This document shows positions 49,680-59,508 of a stretch of DNA of 64,000 nucleotides, in pieces. The stretch is from the NCBI GenBank assembly GCA_041287635.1, contig JBGGNG010000057.1, forward strand, positions 66,099-130,098, read 5' to 3'. Origin of the DNA: JAOUEA01 sp041287635. GTDB lineage: Bacteria > Actinomycetota > UBA4738 > HRBIN12. The translations under genes and the position numbers were made by a program. Numbering within the stretch: position 1 is the first letter of the stretch; each line of letters starts with the position of its first letter. The notes beneath the pieces were generated by a model. That model ran no database searches, was not told the origin of the DNA, and saw nothing but the letters and a program-made list of their open reading frames with translations.

Positions 49680-51460
49680 TGCGATCGGCGGTCCGGGTCG
49701 GGGCGATCGCCGGGGCCGTGACGATCTTCCTCGCGGCGGTCGGGCTGATCGGCAACTTCACCGACCTGAACCTGATCGGCACCCAGGTGACGTTCGCCGG
49801 GTTGATGATCCTGACGCCGCCGCTGCTCGCCGGCTACGTGGCCATCACGCCGCGGGTCGAGGCGGGGCGGCTGATCGAGCTCGGCCGCGGGGAGGCGCTC
49901 GCGGCCGGTGCGACCGCCGGGGCGCTCGCCGGCGTGGTCTTCGGAGCGTTCGTCGTCTTCGTCGACACGTTCGGCGTCGAGCGCATCCGCGAGGTGTTCA
50001 TCAACATCTCACCGGAGTTGATGGAGTACCTGACGCAGGGACGCACCGCGATCGTCGCGGCCGCCATCCTCGTCGCCGTCTCGGTCGCGGCCGGCGCCGC
50101 CGGTGCCGGGTATCGCACCCTGTCCGATCCGATCCGCCGCCCGCTGGGAACGGCCGTGTGGGTGACGCTGCTCTTCGGGTTCCTGCAGCGCATCGTGCCG
50201 ATCGCGCTCGACCAGCTCGATGTGGAGCGCGACTGGATGTACAGCAAGGTGACCGGGGGCCTGACGTGGGTCGGGGCGGTCGTGATCGCGGCCGTCGCCG
50301 CGGGCGCCTCGGTGCTGAAGGCGCGCAAGGGCGATGCGATCCGCGCCGCGATCAAGGGTCAACGTGACCGGCGGGCCGACGGTCCTCGCCTCACCCCGCT
50401 TTCCTTCGCCCTGATGCTCGTGGGTCTCGCCGTCGTGCTGATCGCGCCCCACGTGCTCGGCTCGGTGATCTCGGAGGTCCTCGGCACCGTCATGGTGTTC
50501 GCGTTGCTCGGCCTCGGGCTCAACATCGTCGTGGGCTACGCCGGCCTGCTGGACCTCGGGTACGTGTTCTTCTTCACGCTCGGGGCGTACACCCTCGCCC
50601 TGCTCACCGGGGCCACCCTGAACACGTTCGTCGGCTCCACCGAGCCGGCGATCGCCTTCAACCTCAACTTCTACGTCGCGATCCCGATCGTCGTGCTGGT
50701 CGCCGCCGGCGCCGGCGTGCTGATCGGTGCGCCGGTGCTGCGCCTGCGCGGCGACTACCTCGCGCTCGTCACCCTCGGGCTGGGCGAGATGATCGTCGTG
50801 CTGGTCACGAGTCCATGGCTCGAACCGCTCGTCGGCGGTCCCCAGGGCATGCGCGACATCACCGACGCCGCGATCGGGAACTTCGGCTTCCGGGACCCGA
50901 AGCACTTCTACTACCTCGCGTTCGCCTTCGTCGTGCTCGCGCTCTTCGTCTCGTGGCGGCTCGCCAACTCGCGCGTCGGCCGTGCGTGGACCGCGCTGCG
51001 CGAGGACGAGCAGGTCGCCGACGCGATGGGGGTGAGCACGACCGCTTACAAGCTGCTCGCCTTCGCGATGGGCGGCGCGATCGGCTCCGTCGGGGGCGCG
51101 CTGTTCGCCGTGAAGATCGGCTCCCTCACGCCGGCGAGCTTCACCGTGCTCGTCTCGATCCAGGTGCTCGGCATCGTGATCCTGGGGGGCATCGGCAGCC
51201 TGCCCGGTGTGATCACCGGGTCCCTCGTGCTCGTGGGCCTTCCGGGTTTGCTGCGCGAGTTCGAGGAGTACCGCCTGCTCGCCTACGGCGCGGCGCTCGT
51301 CGCGGTGATGCTGCTGCGACCCGCGGGCCTGATCCCGAACGTGCGCAGGAGCCGCGAGCTGAAGGACGAGGACCGAGAACAGGACAAGTGGGCCAGCGAC
51401 GTGGCGGCCGATGAACACGCGGCGACGCCCATCACCCCTCTGGGGGAGGGCGCCGGATGA
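49679..51460 (+). CDS. livM: Branched-chain amino-acid ABC permease LivM, N-terminally extended
   Basis: The second permease subunit. The LivM core occupies about residues 240-575: ALLGLGLNIVVGYAGLLDLG, LRLRGDYLALVTLGLGEMI, then VGRAWTALREDEQVADAMG and the final GGIGSLPGVITGSLVLVG. It is preceded by about 230 residues with four to five additional hydrophobic helices (for example AAAILVAVSVAAGAAGAGY) that ordinary LivM lacks. Total 593 residues. The C-terminus is charged. ATG follows livH with one-base overlap, and livG overlaps by four. Confidence 0.89.
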   Translation: MRSAVRVGAIAGAVTIFLAAVGLIGNFTDLNLIGTQVTFAGLMILTPPLLAGYVAITPRVEAGRLIELGRGEALAAGATAGALAGVVFGAFVVFVDTFGVERIREVFINISPELMEYLTQGRTAIVAAAILVAVSVAAGAAGAGYRTLSDPIRRPLGTAVWVTLLFGFLQRIVPIALDQLDVERDWMYSKVTGGLTWVGAVVIAAVAAGASVLKARKGDAIRAAIKGQRDRRADGPRLTPLSFALMLVGLAVVLIAPHVLGSVISEVLGTVMVFALLGLGLNIVVGYAGLLDLGYVFFFTLGAYTLALLTGATLNTFVGSTEPAIAFNLNFYVAIPIVVLVAAGAGVLIGAPVLRLRGDYLALVTLGLGEMIVVLVTSPWLEPLVGGPQGMRDITDAAIGNFGFRDPKHFYYLAFAFVVLALFVSWRLANSRVGRAWTALREDEQVADAMGVSTTAYKLLAFAMGGAIGSVGGALFAVKIGSLTPASFTVLVSIQVLGIVILGGIGSLPGVITGSLVLVGLPGLLREFEEYRLLAYGAALVAVMLLRPAGLIPNVRRSRELKDEDREQDKWASDVAADEHAATPITPLGEGAG

Positions 51461-52244
51461 GTGCCCCCCTCCTGGAGGTCGACGGCGTCACGAAGCGGTT
51501 CGGGGGGCTCAGCGCCCTCAACGACCTCTCGTTCGAGGTCGCGGAGGGCGAGATCGTCTCGATCATCGGCCCCAACGGCGCCGGCAAGTCGACCGTGTTC
51601 AACGTCATCACCGGTCTCTACCCGCCCGACGAGGGGGACGTGCGACTGCGCGGCATCTCGGTCGTGGGTCTGGCGCCGAACCGCCTCACGCGGGCGGGGA
51701 TCGCGCGCACGTTCCAGAACGTGCACCTCTTCCCGAACATGACCGTGCTCGAGAACGCGATGGTTGGGCAGCATTGCCGGAGCAAGGCGGGGGTCTTCGG
51801 GTCGATCTTTCGCCCCCCCTCGGTGCGCCGCGAGGAGACCGCGATCCGCGCCCGCGCGCGGGAGAGCCTCGAGTTCTTTGGGTCGCGATTGGCCGGGTAT
51901 CGACAGGACCAGCCCGCGTTCGTGCTCTCGTACGCGAACCGGCGGCGGCTCGAGATGGCCCGGGCGCTGGCCACCGATCCCGCCATCATGCTGCTCGACG
52001 AACCGACCGCGGGGATGAACCCGCGCGAGACGCTCGAGCTGCGCGACCACATCGTGCGCATGCGCGACGAGCTCGGCCTCACCGTGCTCGTGATCGAGCA
52101 CGACATGCGGGTGGTCAAGGGCGTGTCGGATCGTGTGATCGCGTGCGACTACGGCCGCAAGATCGCCGAGGGTACGTACGAGGAGGTCGCCAACGACGAG
52201 CACGTCGTCGAGGCCTACCTGGGAGTCCGGCACGAGGAGCTCGG

Positions 52245-52248
<4 letters not shown>
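51457..52248 (+). CDS. livG: Branched-chain amino-acid ABC ATPase LivG
   Basis: An ABC ATPase of 263 residues. Walker A is SIIGPNGAGKSTVFNVITG (near residue 37), then the Q-loop in GIARTFQNVHLFPNMTVLEN. The signature loop is degenerate: it reads VLSYANRRRLEMARAL, where LSYGxQRRLE is usual. Walker B is IMLLDEPTAGMNP and the switch His is in VIEHDMRVV. ATG overlaps the livM stop (ATGA), and the stop overlaps livF. Confidence 0.92.
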
Positions 52249-52979
<731 letters not shown>

Positions 52980-52990
52980 GGTCGGGCGCC

Positions 52991-53911
52991 GTGCAGGTGC
53001 CCTTCGTGGACGCCGCCGAGTTGGCTCGTCGCCTGCCGATGCGAGACGCGATCGACGCGCTCGAGGTGGCGTTCCACGACGGCGACCCATCGGTCTCCCC
53101 GCTGCGATCGCACCTCACGACCCCCGAGGGAGCCTTGCTGCTGATGCCCGCGGTGGGGGAGGCCGGCGTAGGCGTGAAGCTCGTGACCCTGACCGAGGCG
53201 AACCCGGACCGCGGGCTGCCGCTGATCCACGCGCTCTACGCGCTGTTCGATCCGGTGACCCAGGCGCCGCTGATGCTCGTCGACGGGTCGGCGCTGACCG
53301 CCCTGCGCACCGGGGCCGTGAGCGGGCTCGCCACGAGGTACCTGGCGCGCGCCGATGCCACGAGGCTCGTGATCTTCGGCGCGGGGGTGCAGGCGCACGC
53401 CCATCTGGAGGCGATCGCCACGGTGCGTTCCCTGACCCATCTCGTCGTCGTGAGCCGCACGCACGATCGGGCCGCGCGGTTGGTGCAGAGCGCGGCCGCG
53501 ATGGGGATCGACGCCGAGGTCGGCGATGCGGATGCCGTGGCCGACGCCGACGTCGTCTGCACCTGCACCACGGCGACCGAGCCGCTGTTCGACGGGGAAC
53601 GACTCGCCCGGGGCGCGCACGTGAACGCGGTCGGCGCGTACCGACCTGAGACCAGGGAGGTCGACACCGAGACCGTGCGCAGGGCCCGCGTCGTGGTGGA
53701 GACGAGGGCGGCGGCGCTCGTGGAAGCGGGCGATCTGCTGCTGCCGATCGGCGAGGGCGCGATCTCGGCCGACCACGTGGTCGCGGACCTGCAAGAAGTC
53801 GTGCGTGGCAGCGCGGTCCGGGAAGGGGATGAGGACGTCACCCTGTTCGAGTCGGTCGGCTTGGCGTTCGAGGATCTGGCGGTGGCGGGAGCGCTCGTCG
53901 CTGCGCCGTGA
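52991..53911 (+). CDS. Ornithine cyclodeaminase/mu-crystallin family protein
   Basis: An NAD(P)-binding enzyme of 306 residues. GVKLVTLTEANPDRGLPLIH supplies the substrate-binding lysine, DGSALTALRTGAVSGLATRY is the family core, and LVIFGAGVQAHAHLEAIATV is the dinucleotide loop. NAVGAYRPETREVD near residue 220 has the catalytic-region Asp. Members include ornithine cyclodeaminase, alanine dehydrogenase and imine reductases; the substrate cannot be told. It starts 11 bases after livF, so it may act on the imported amino acid. Ends four bases before the convergent tRNA gene. Confidence 0.87.
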   Translation: MQVPFVDAAELARRLPMRDAIDALEVAFHDGDPSVSPLRSHLTTPEGALLLMPAVGEAGVGVKLVTLTEANPDRGLPLIHALYALFDPVTQAPLMLVDGSALTALRTGAVSGLATRYLARADATRLVIFGAGVQAHAHLEAIATVRSLTHLVVVSRTHDRAARLVQSAAAMGIDAEVGDADAVADADVVCTCTTATEPLFDGERLARGAHVNAVGAYRPETREVDTETVRRARVVVETRAAALVEAGDLLLPIGEGAISADHVVADLQEVVRGSAVREGDEDVTLFESVGLAFEDLAVAGALVAAP

Positions 53912-53914
53912 GGG

Positions 53915-53998
53915 TGCCGGGAGAGGGGGTCGAACCCTCACGAGCCGAAGCTCACGGGATTTTGAGTCCCGCGCGTCTGCCAGTTCCGCCATCCCGGC
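53915..53998 (-). tRNA. tRNA-Leu(CAA)
   Basis: On the minus strand the acceptor stem GCCGGGA pairs with TCCCGGC, followed by discriminator A with no encoded CCA. The anticodon stem CGGGA/TCCCG closes the loop CTCAAAA, giving anticodon CAA. A variable arm (GAGCTTCGGCTC) and the T-arm GTTCGACC are present. Eighty-four bases is right for a long-variable-arm leucine tRNA reading UUG. Confidence 0.95.
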
Positions 53999-54030
53999 CG
54001 GAGCCTCCATAGACTAGCGGCCACCCTGCC

Positions 54031-55188
54031 ATGACCCTGCGTATCCGATCTCTGGTCCTCGTCCCGTTCGCCGTGCTCTCCACGGTCGTGCCCGCCTGCT
54101 CGCCTTTCGCCACGGAGGACCCCGACGTCAAGATCGCGTTCTTCCAGGACCTCTCGGTCCCCGATCACGTCGACCTCGTGTCGCCGTCGTTCCTCGCCTT
54201 CGACATGGTCGTGCAGCGTCGTCTCGAGGGTCAGGGGGTGAAGGCCGAGGTCGTGCAGTTCGACACGCGCGGGGACGCGGGGGCAGCGATCGAGATGGCG
54301 GAGGAGGTCGCCGCCGAGGGGTCGTTCGTGCTCGCCGTGGCGGCCCCGTTCTGGCACGAGCCCGCCGAGGTCGGGCGCATCCTCGCCGAGGCGGGAGTGC
54401 CGACGATCAGCCTGTCACCGGTCAGCGCCTCACCCTGGGTCGAACCCACGGCGCCTGTCGGGGATGCCGGCGCACTGTGGCGGCGCCTCGTGCCCGACCG
54501 GACCGCCGAGGCCTCGTTGCTGGCCGAGATCGCGGGCCGGCGTTCCGCTGAAGGGGTGCCCCAACCGATCTGCCTCGTCGAGGACGGGAGCGAGTACGGG
54601 CGCGGCCTGGTGGGGCAGGTCGAGGCGGGGCTCGGCCCATGGCCGTCGACGCGGATCGACGGGTCGGACGCGATCGGAGCCGCGGAGGAGATCGCGACGA
54701 CCGGCTGCAGGGTCGTCCTGTGGGGAGGCTTCCCGCCGGGAGCGAGAGAGCTCGCGCGGGCGATGCGTGCCGCAGGGTCCGCGCGCGGACAGCCCGTCGA
54801 CCTCGCGGGCGACGCGCTCAAGACCACGATCCCGCCCACGTCCCCTGCGGGCGACGGCGTCGTGGTGGGGTCGGTCGCATGCCCGTGTGTCGACGTCTCG
54901 CTCGACCTGCGGCTCGCGAGCCGTCGCTTCGTGAACGCCTATCAGTCCGAGCACGGACTGGCCCCCGGCGCGTACGCCGCGGAGGCCTGGGACGCGGGTC
55001 GTCTCGTGGCGGACGCGATCGCGAACGGCGCCGTCGATCGCACGGCCATGCAGGCGGCGTTCCGCGCGCTCACGACGCACGTGGGGGTCGCCAGGACATA
55101 CACGTTCGACGAGGACGGCGAGCTGCTCAGCGCGGAGCCGAGCTTGTTCGCGGCCGCCGGCACGCGGTGGCTCCCGCTCCCTGAGTGA
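54031..55188 (+). CDS. Orphan receptor lipoprotein, branched-chain-binding fold
   Basis: A 385-residue secreted lipoprotein: signal peptide MTLRIRSLVLVPFAVLSTVV, lipobox PAC. A periplasmic-binding fold of the Leu/Ile/Val group follows, with LAVAAPFWHEPAEVGRIL, GVPTISLSPVSASPW and CLVEDGSEYGRGLVGQV. It is divergent from LivK at 47178 and has no transporter of its own next to it. It may serve the LivHMGF permease as a second receptor or act as a sensor. TAGACT (54010-54015) lies 15 bases before the ATG. The 151 bases after it hold the next promoter. Confidence 0.8.
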   Translation: MTLRIRSLVLVPFAVLSTVVPACSPFATEDPDVKIAFFQDLSVPDHVDLVSPSFLAFDMVVQRRLEGQGVKAEVVQFDTRGDAGAAIEMAEEVAAEGSFVLAVAAPFWHEPAEVGRILAEAGVPTISLSPVSASPWVEPTAPVGDAGALWRRLVPDRTAEASLLAEIAGRRSAEGVPQPICLVEDGSEYGRGLVGQVEAGLGPWPSTRIDGSDAIGAAEEIATTGCRVVLWGGFPPGARELARAMRAAGSARGQPVDLAGDALKTTIPPTSPAGDGVVVGSVACPCVDVSLDLRLASRRFVNAYQSEHGLAPGAYAAEAWDAGRLVADAIANGAVDRTAMQAAFRALTTHVGVARTYTFDEDGELLSAEPSLFAAAGTRWLPLPE

Positions 55189-55265
55189 CCGACCACGCTC
55201 ATTCGTCGATGAAACCCGCGAACCTCCGCTCTACGTAGTCCAAGCGGGGGGACCGTGTGCCCGCG

Positions 55266-55294
55266 TTGCCCGTTGGCCCCCCCGGGCCTATAGT
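55266..55294 (+). promoter_or_regulatory. Promoter of the polar amino-acid transporter operon
   Basis: TTGCCC (55266-55271) and TATAGT (55289-55294) have ideal 17-base spacing. The leader of about 40 bases ends in a very strong GGAAGGAGG ribosome-binding site. Confidence 0.65.
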
Positions 55295-55339
55295 CCGGCG
55301 AGGGGCGCTCGAGTCGGGTCCCCTCTGGAAGGAGGAAGG

Positions 55340-56260
55340 ATGCGCAAGTTCCGGTTCCGGTCGCTCCTCGTGCTCGTGGCGGCCCTCTCGATCGTCGCGG
55401 CCGCGTGTGGAGGCGGTGACGACGACACGACCGACACTGCCGGCGGCGACGGCGGGACGACCACCAAAGGCGCCTGCGCCGACGCCGACACCAGCGCGGG
55501 CGATCTGCTCGCGCAGATCTGCACCGACGGCGTGATCACGATCTCGACCGACCCGGCCTATCCGCCGCAGTCGTCCCTGAATCCAGAGACCGGTGAGTTC
55601 GAGGGCTTCGACATCGACGTGGCGACCGCGATCGCGGACCGCCTGGGCGTCGAGGTCGCATGGGAGACTCCGAAGTGGGAGGCGATCACGGCCGGCAACT
55701 GGCAGGGCCGCTGGGACATGAGCGTCGGCTCGATGACGGTCACGACCGAGCGCGCTGAGGTGCTCGACTTCTCGCCCGCCTACTACTACACGCCGGCATC
55801 GGTGGCCGTCCCCGCCGACAGCGACATCACCACGGCGGACCAGCTGTCCGGGATGACGATCGGTGTGTGCGCTGGTTGCACCTACGACTTCTTCCTGCAA
55901 GGCACTCTTGACATCCCCGGGTACACGTTCGACTCACCGATCACGGATCCTGAGATCAAGGGCTTCGACACCGACTCCACGGCGATCCAGGCGCTGGAAT
56001 CCGGCCAAGTGGAGGCCGTCGCATCCGCGACGCCGACCCTGCAGAACGCGATCGACAAGGGTCGCCCGATGAAGCTCATCGAACCGCCGTTGTTCTACGA
56101 GCCGCTATCGGTCGCGATCGACAAGGCGTCGGACCTCGACCCGGCGACTCTCGTCACAGCGGTGAGCGACATCATCGACGAGATGCACGCCGACGGAAGT
56201 CTCTCCGAGCTGTCGATGGAGTGGTTCGGGGAGGATCTCACTGTGACCACCGAGGGCTAG
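55340..56260 (+). CDS. Polar amino-acid ABC transporter binding lipoprotein
   Basis: A family-3 solute-binding protein, 306 residues. Signal peptide ends VAAAC (lipobox); a Gly/Asp/Thr linker follows. The mature fold shows ISTDPAYPPQSSLNPETGEF and EGFDIDVATAIADRLGV, SVGSMTVTTERAEVLDFSPA, and DQLSGMTIGVCAGCTYDFFL. Ligand is probably a polar or charged amino acid such as glutamate or glutamine; the exact one is not predictable. Two cysteines in CAGC could form a disulfide. First gene of a three-gene operon. Confidence 0.9.
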   Translation: MRKFRFRSLLVLVAALSIVAAACGGGDDDTTDTAGGDGGTTTKGACADADTSAGDLLAQICTDGVITISTDPAYPPQSSLNPETGEFEGFDIDVATAIADRLGVEVAWETPKWEAITAGNWQGRWDMSVGSMTVTTERAEVLDFSPAYYYTPASVAVPADSDITTADQLSGMTIGVCAGCTYDFFLQGTLDIPGYTFDSPITDPEIKGFDTDSTAIQALESGQVEAVASATPTLQNAIDKGRPMKLIEPPLFYEPLSVAIDKASDLDPATLVTAVSDIIDEMHADGSLSELSMEWFGEDLTVTTEG

Positions 56261-56294
56261 CGCTCTCGGACACGCGACAGGAACGGGGGGTTCC

Positions 56295-57299
56295 GTGGCG
56301 ACACACGAGATGGGGGCCGGGGAGACCCGGCCCCCTGCTCAGCGGCCGACCAATCGTTTGGAGGGCATGGCGCAGGCGAGCGCCAGGGTCCCGTTCAAGC
56401 TCAAGGTGGCGGTCGTCTGGATCGTGATCTTCGTCATCCTCGCGTTCCTATTCAACGCGGCGGACTTCGATACGGAGTTCATGCGGAGTCGGGCCGACTT
56501 CGTGCTGAAGGGCCTCACCTACACCGTCATCATCGCGTTCGCCGGCATCATCCTCGCAGTCCTGATGGCGCTGATCGGATCCCTCGGCCGCCTCTCGCGC
56601 AACCCGATCGCGTACGGCGTGTCAGGGTTCTACACCTCGTTCTTCCGCGGAACACCGCTGATCGTGCAGTTGTTCCTGCTGGCGTTCGCGCTCCCAGTCA
56701 TCGTGGGAAACTTGGGACTGCCGCAGAGCATCGAGGATCTGCTGACACTCGATCCCTTCATCGTCGGCATCGTCGCCCTCGGGTTGAACTACGGCGCGTA
56801 CATGACGGAGATCTTCCGCGCGGGCATCCAGTCGGTGAGCCACGGCCAGTCCGAGGCGGCGGATGCGCTGGGCATGACATACGGCCAGAAGATGAAGCGG
56901 GTCGTGCTGCCGCAAGCGTTCCGCGTGATCATCCCCCCGACCGGCAACGAATTCATCGCGATGATGAAGGATACGGCGCTCGTGAGCTTCATCGGAGTCT
57001 CCGTCGAGCAGTCCGAGGTGTTCCGGCGTGCCCAACTCGCCGGCGTCGAGGATTTCAACCCGGTCGAGGCGTACCTCCTGGCCGCGGGTGTCTACTGGGC
57101 GCTCACGGCGGTCTTCACCTTCTTCCAGAGCCGCCTCGAGCGCCGCATCAGCAAGGGGTACGTGCGCGGCGCTCCCACCGCGGCGCCGAAAGGTACCAAC
57201 ATCGTGAGCGTGAGCGGGCAGGGAAGCTCGGGCGGCGACCTGCCGATGGTCGTCGACGAGGGCGTGCCTGGACCAGAGCTGGGGGGGCAGGGACATTGA
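56295..57299 (+). CDS. Polar amino-acid ABC permease (HisM/GlnP type)
   Basis: A membrane subunit of 334 residues with about five transmembrane helices. LKGLTYTVIIAFAGIILAVL is the family start, and FFRGTPLIVQLFLLAFALP the conserved loop. The EAA motif that docks the ATPase is SEAADALGMTYGQKMKRVVL then PQAFRVIIPPTGNEF. It has a 45-residue N-terminal cytoplasmic lead and a 45-residue Gly-rich C-terminal tail. GTG start 34 bases after the receptor gene. Overlaps the ATPase by four bases. Probably a homodimer, as only one permease is present. Confidence 0.91.
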   Translation: MATHEMGAGETRPPAQRPTNRLEGMAQASARVPFKLKVAVVWIVIFVILAFLFNAADFDTEFMRSRADFVLKGLTYTVIIAFAGIILAVLMALIGSLGRLSRNPIAYGVSGFYTSFFRGTPLIVQLFLLAFALPVIVGNLGLPQSIEDLLTLDPFIVGIVALGLNYGAYMTEIFRAGIQSVSHGQSEAADALGMTYGQKMKRVVLPQAFRVIIPPTGNEFIAMMKDTALVSFIGVSVEQSEVFRRAQLAGVEDFNPVEAYLLAAGVYWALTAVFTFFQSRLERRISKGYVRGAPTAAPKGTNIVSVSGQGSSGGDLPMVVDEGVPGPELGGQGH

Positions 57300-58066
57300 C
57301 CGGAGTGCGCAACGGTGAAGCGGTCGTCCGGGTCGAGAACCTCCACAAGAGCTTCGGTGCCCTCGAGGTGCTCAAAGGCATCGACATGGAGGTCGACAAG
57401 GGCGAGGTCGTCGTCATCTTCGGCCGGTCGGGATCGGGCAAGAGCACGCTCCTGCGCTGCGTGAACTTCCTCGAGGACCCGACTTCGGGCATGATCGAGG
57501 TGTCCGGTGTCCGCCTCGAAGGCGGCCATCGCACCAAGGGGAAGCGGGAGCAAGTCCGTCAACTCCGCATCAAGGCAGGCATGGTCTTCCAGTCCTTCAA
57601 CCTGTTCCCGAACATGACCGTGATCGGGAACGTGATCGAGGGACCCGTCACGGTGAAGAGCATCCCGGAGGCCGACGCCCGGGCGATCGGGCTCGACCTG
57701 CTCGACAAGGTCGGGCTGGCCGACAAGGCCGACGAGTACCCGATCCGGCTCTCCGGAGGGCAGCAGCAGCGGGTGGCGATCGCCCGTGCGCTCGCGATGG
57801 AGCCGGAGGTCATGCTTTTTGACGAGCCGACCTCGGCGCTCGACCCGGAGCTGATCGGGGAGGTGCTGGCGGTGATGAAGTCGCTCGCCACCGACCTGCA
57901 CATGACGATGATGGTTGTCACCCACGAGATGGGCTTCGCGCGCGAGGTGGCCAACCGCATGATGTTCTTCCACGAGGGCGTGATCCTCGAGCAGGGCACT
58001 CCCGACGAGATGATCAACCACACGAAGTACCCCGAGACGAAGAAGTTCTTCGAAGCCGTGCTCTGA
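57296..58066 (+). CDS. Polar amino-acid ABC ATPase (GlnQ type)
   Basis: An ABC ATPase of 256 residues. Walker A FGRSGSGKSTLLRCVNFLED, Q-loop GMVFQSFNLFPNMTVIGNV, signature RLSGGQQQRVAIARALAME, Walker B VMLFDEPTSALDPE, and switch His in VVTHEMGFAREV. All are canonical. TTG start overlaps the permease stop (TTGA). Last gene before a 420-base gene-free region. Confidence 0.94.
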   Translation: MTGVRNGEAVVRVENLHKSFGALEVLKGIDMEVDKGEVVVIFGRSGSGKSTLLRCVNFLEDPTSGMIEVSGVRLEGGHRTKGKREQVRQLRIKAGMVFQSFNLFPNMTVIGNVIEGPVTVKSIPEADARAIGLDLLDKVGLADKADEYPIRLSGGQQQRVAIARALAMEPEVMLFDEPTSALDPELIGEVLAVMKSLATDLHMTMMVVTHEMGFAREVANRMMFFHEGVILEQGTPDEMINHTKYPETKKFFEAVL

Positions 58067-58486
58067 CGGCGGGGGACGGCGCCGCGCCGCGAGTGGCCGT
58101 CGAGGATCGGGTTACAGACTCCAGTGATGGTTCAGGGTCGCTTCCCGATGCCATGAAGTCTCGACCCCGGGTTGCGGGTGGCCGACCGTGCCCGCGGGAG
58201 GAAGGCCCCGGAGAAAGATGACGGGCCGCGACGCCCCTCGGGTTCGATCACGCCTTCCCCATACGCGATCGTTCCCTGTCGAGCATCGCGGCCCGTCAAG
58301 CTACGGTCCCGAGCGACCCGGCCGGTCCGGTTTCCCGGTCCTGCCCGCGGTCTCGCGGGACCGAAGCGAACGATAAACGCGAGGTTGAGACCTGTCAACT
58401 CGACGCGCGGGCTGCTCAAACGGTTCCTCACTAATCCGCAGGTCAGGGCCCTACAGCAAGGTTCCGAAAGATTGACAGGAACCCCG
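58067..58486. other. Structured gene-free region between convergent operons
   Basis: No credible gene in 420 bases. It holds several inverted repeats. CCCGCG-GTCT-CGCGGG lies at 58344-58359, and an overlapping alternative pairing CGGTCCCG/CGGGACCG uses 58304-58311 and 58356-58363. CCTGTCAA (58391-58398) is matched by TTGACAGG at 58472-58479. The abundance of alternative stems would fit terminators for both operons or a small RNA. Confidence 0.4.
58460..58483. terminator. Bidirectional terminator-like hairpin
   Basis: GGTTCC (58460-58465) pairs with GGAACC (58478-58483) around a 12-base loop. It is followed at once by CCCCG-TCAC-CGGGG, which overlaps the fbpC stop. It lies between the convergent transporter operons. 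Confidence 0.45.
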
Positions 58487-59506
58487 TCACCGGGGCAGTG
58501 CAAGGGGCTGTCCGCGCAGCTCCAGCCTCACCGCGCTGCCCAGCACGAACTCGGGGTGCGGGCCGATCAGACGAACCTGGATGTGCTCACCCGACGGCAA
58601 CGCGCACCGGATCAGCTGGTCGTGCCCGTAGAACTCCACGTCCACAACGCGGGCCGGTCCGGCGGGATCGGGCGCGATGGCGACGGCTTCGGGCCGTACG
58701 AGCAGGTCGCATGGCCCGTCGGCGAGCGTCGGCATCGGCAGGTCTCCGAGCGACGAATGGGCGAACCCGCCGGACACCTCGGCGCTGATCAGGTTGGCCT
58801 GGCCGACGAGTCTCGCGACGCCGGCGTCGGCCGGGGCGGCGTAGATCGCGAACGGGTCCCCCGTCTGGCGCACCGCGCCGTCGATCATCACGGCGACCCG
58901 GTCGGCGATCGAGAGGGCTTCCTCCTGGTCGTGCGTGACGAAGACCGAGGTGGTGCCGGTCGCGGTCAGGATCTCCCGGACCTCACCCCGGACCTCCGCT
59001 CGCAACTGGGCGTCGAGGTTCGAGAAGGGCTCATCGAGCAGGAGCACATCGGGTCGGGGCGCGAGAGCGCGGGCGAGGGCGACACGCTGTTGCTGGCCCC
59101 CGGACAGCTCGTGCGGCATGCGGTGCTCGAGCCCCTGGAGGCGAGCCAGCTCGATCAGCGAGGCAACGCGTGCCGAGGCGTCGCCGTCCACGCCGAAGGC
59201 GATGTTCGACACGACGTCGAGGTGGGGGAAGAGCGCCCACTCCTGGAAGACCATCCCAACCTTGCGGCGCTCGGGTGGCACCCACTCACCGTTGGCGGCC
59301 ACGAGGCGTCCACGCACCTGCACCGTGCCCGACTCGGGCCGATCGAGACCCGCGATCAGCCGCAGTGCGGTGGTCTTACCGCATCCGCTCGGCCCGAGCA
59401 GGGCCATGAGCGCACCGGTGGGCACGTCGAGATCGAACCCGTCGACCGCGAGGACGCCGTCGAACGAACGCCGCAGCCCACGGCAGCTGAGGGCGAGGTC
59501 GGACAT
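58487..59506 (-). CDS. fbpC: Ferric iron ABC transporter ATPase FbpC
   Basis: An ABC ATPase of 339 residues with the C-terminal TOBE extension of the MalK/FbpC group. Walker A LLGPSGCGKTTALRLIAGLD, Q-loop VGMVFQEWALFPHLDV, signature ELSGGQQQRVALARALAPRP, Walker B LLLDEPFSNLD, His in FVTHDQEEAL. VEFYGHDQLIRCALPSGEHI lies in the TOBE region. I chose the ATG at 59506, two bases after the fbpB stop. Last gene of the iron operon. Confidence 0.91.
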   Translation of the reverse strand: MSDLALSCRGLRRSFDGVLAVDGFDLDVPTGALMALLGPSGCGKTTALRLIAGLDRPESGTVQVRGRLVAANGEWVPPERRKVGMVFQEWALFPHLDVVSNIAFGVDGDASARVASLIELARLQGLEHRMPHELSGGQQQRVALARALAPRPDVLLLDEPFSNLDAQLRAEVRGEVREILTATGTTSVFVTHDQEEALSIADRVAVMIDGAVRQTGDPFAIYAAPADAGVARLVGQANLISAEVSGGFAHSSLGDLPMPTLADGPCDLLVRPEAVAIAPDPAGPARVVDVEFYGHDQLIRCALPSGEHIQVRLIGPHPEFVLGSAVRLELRGQPLALPR

Positions 59507-59508
59507 GG

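Noticed and set aside
50625..50640. GAACACGTTC inside livM as a LexA box
   Set aside because: The spacing between half-sites is two rather than four and it lies inside a coding sequence.
58244..58262. GGTTCGATCACGCC, which looks like a tRNA T-arm
   Set aside because: The flanking bases do not form the five-base T stem, and no acceptor or anticodon arm can be found upstream.
58132..58503. Minus-strand frame of 123 codons in the gap after the glnQ-like gene
   Set aside because: Composition shows no domain or hydrophobic pattern. The region is full of inverted repeats and the frame overlaps the fbpC end.
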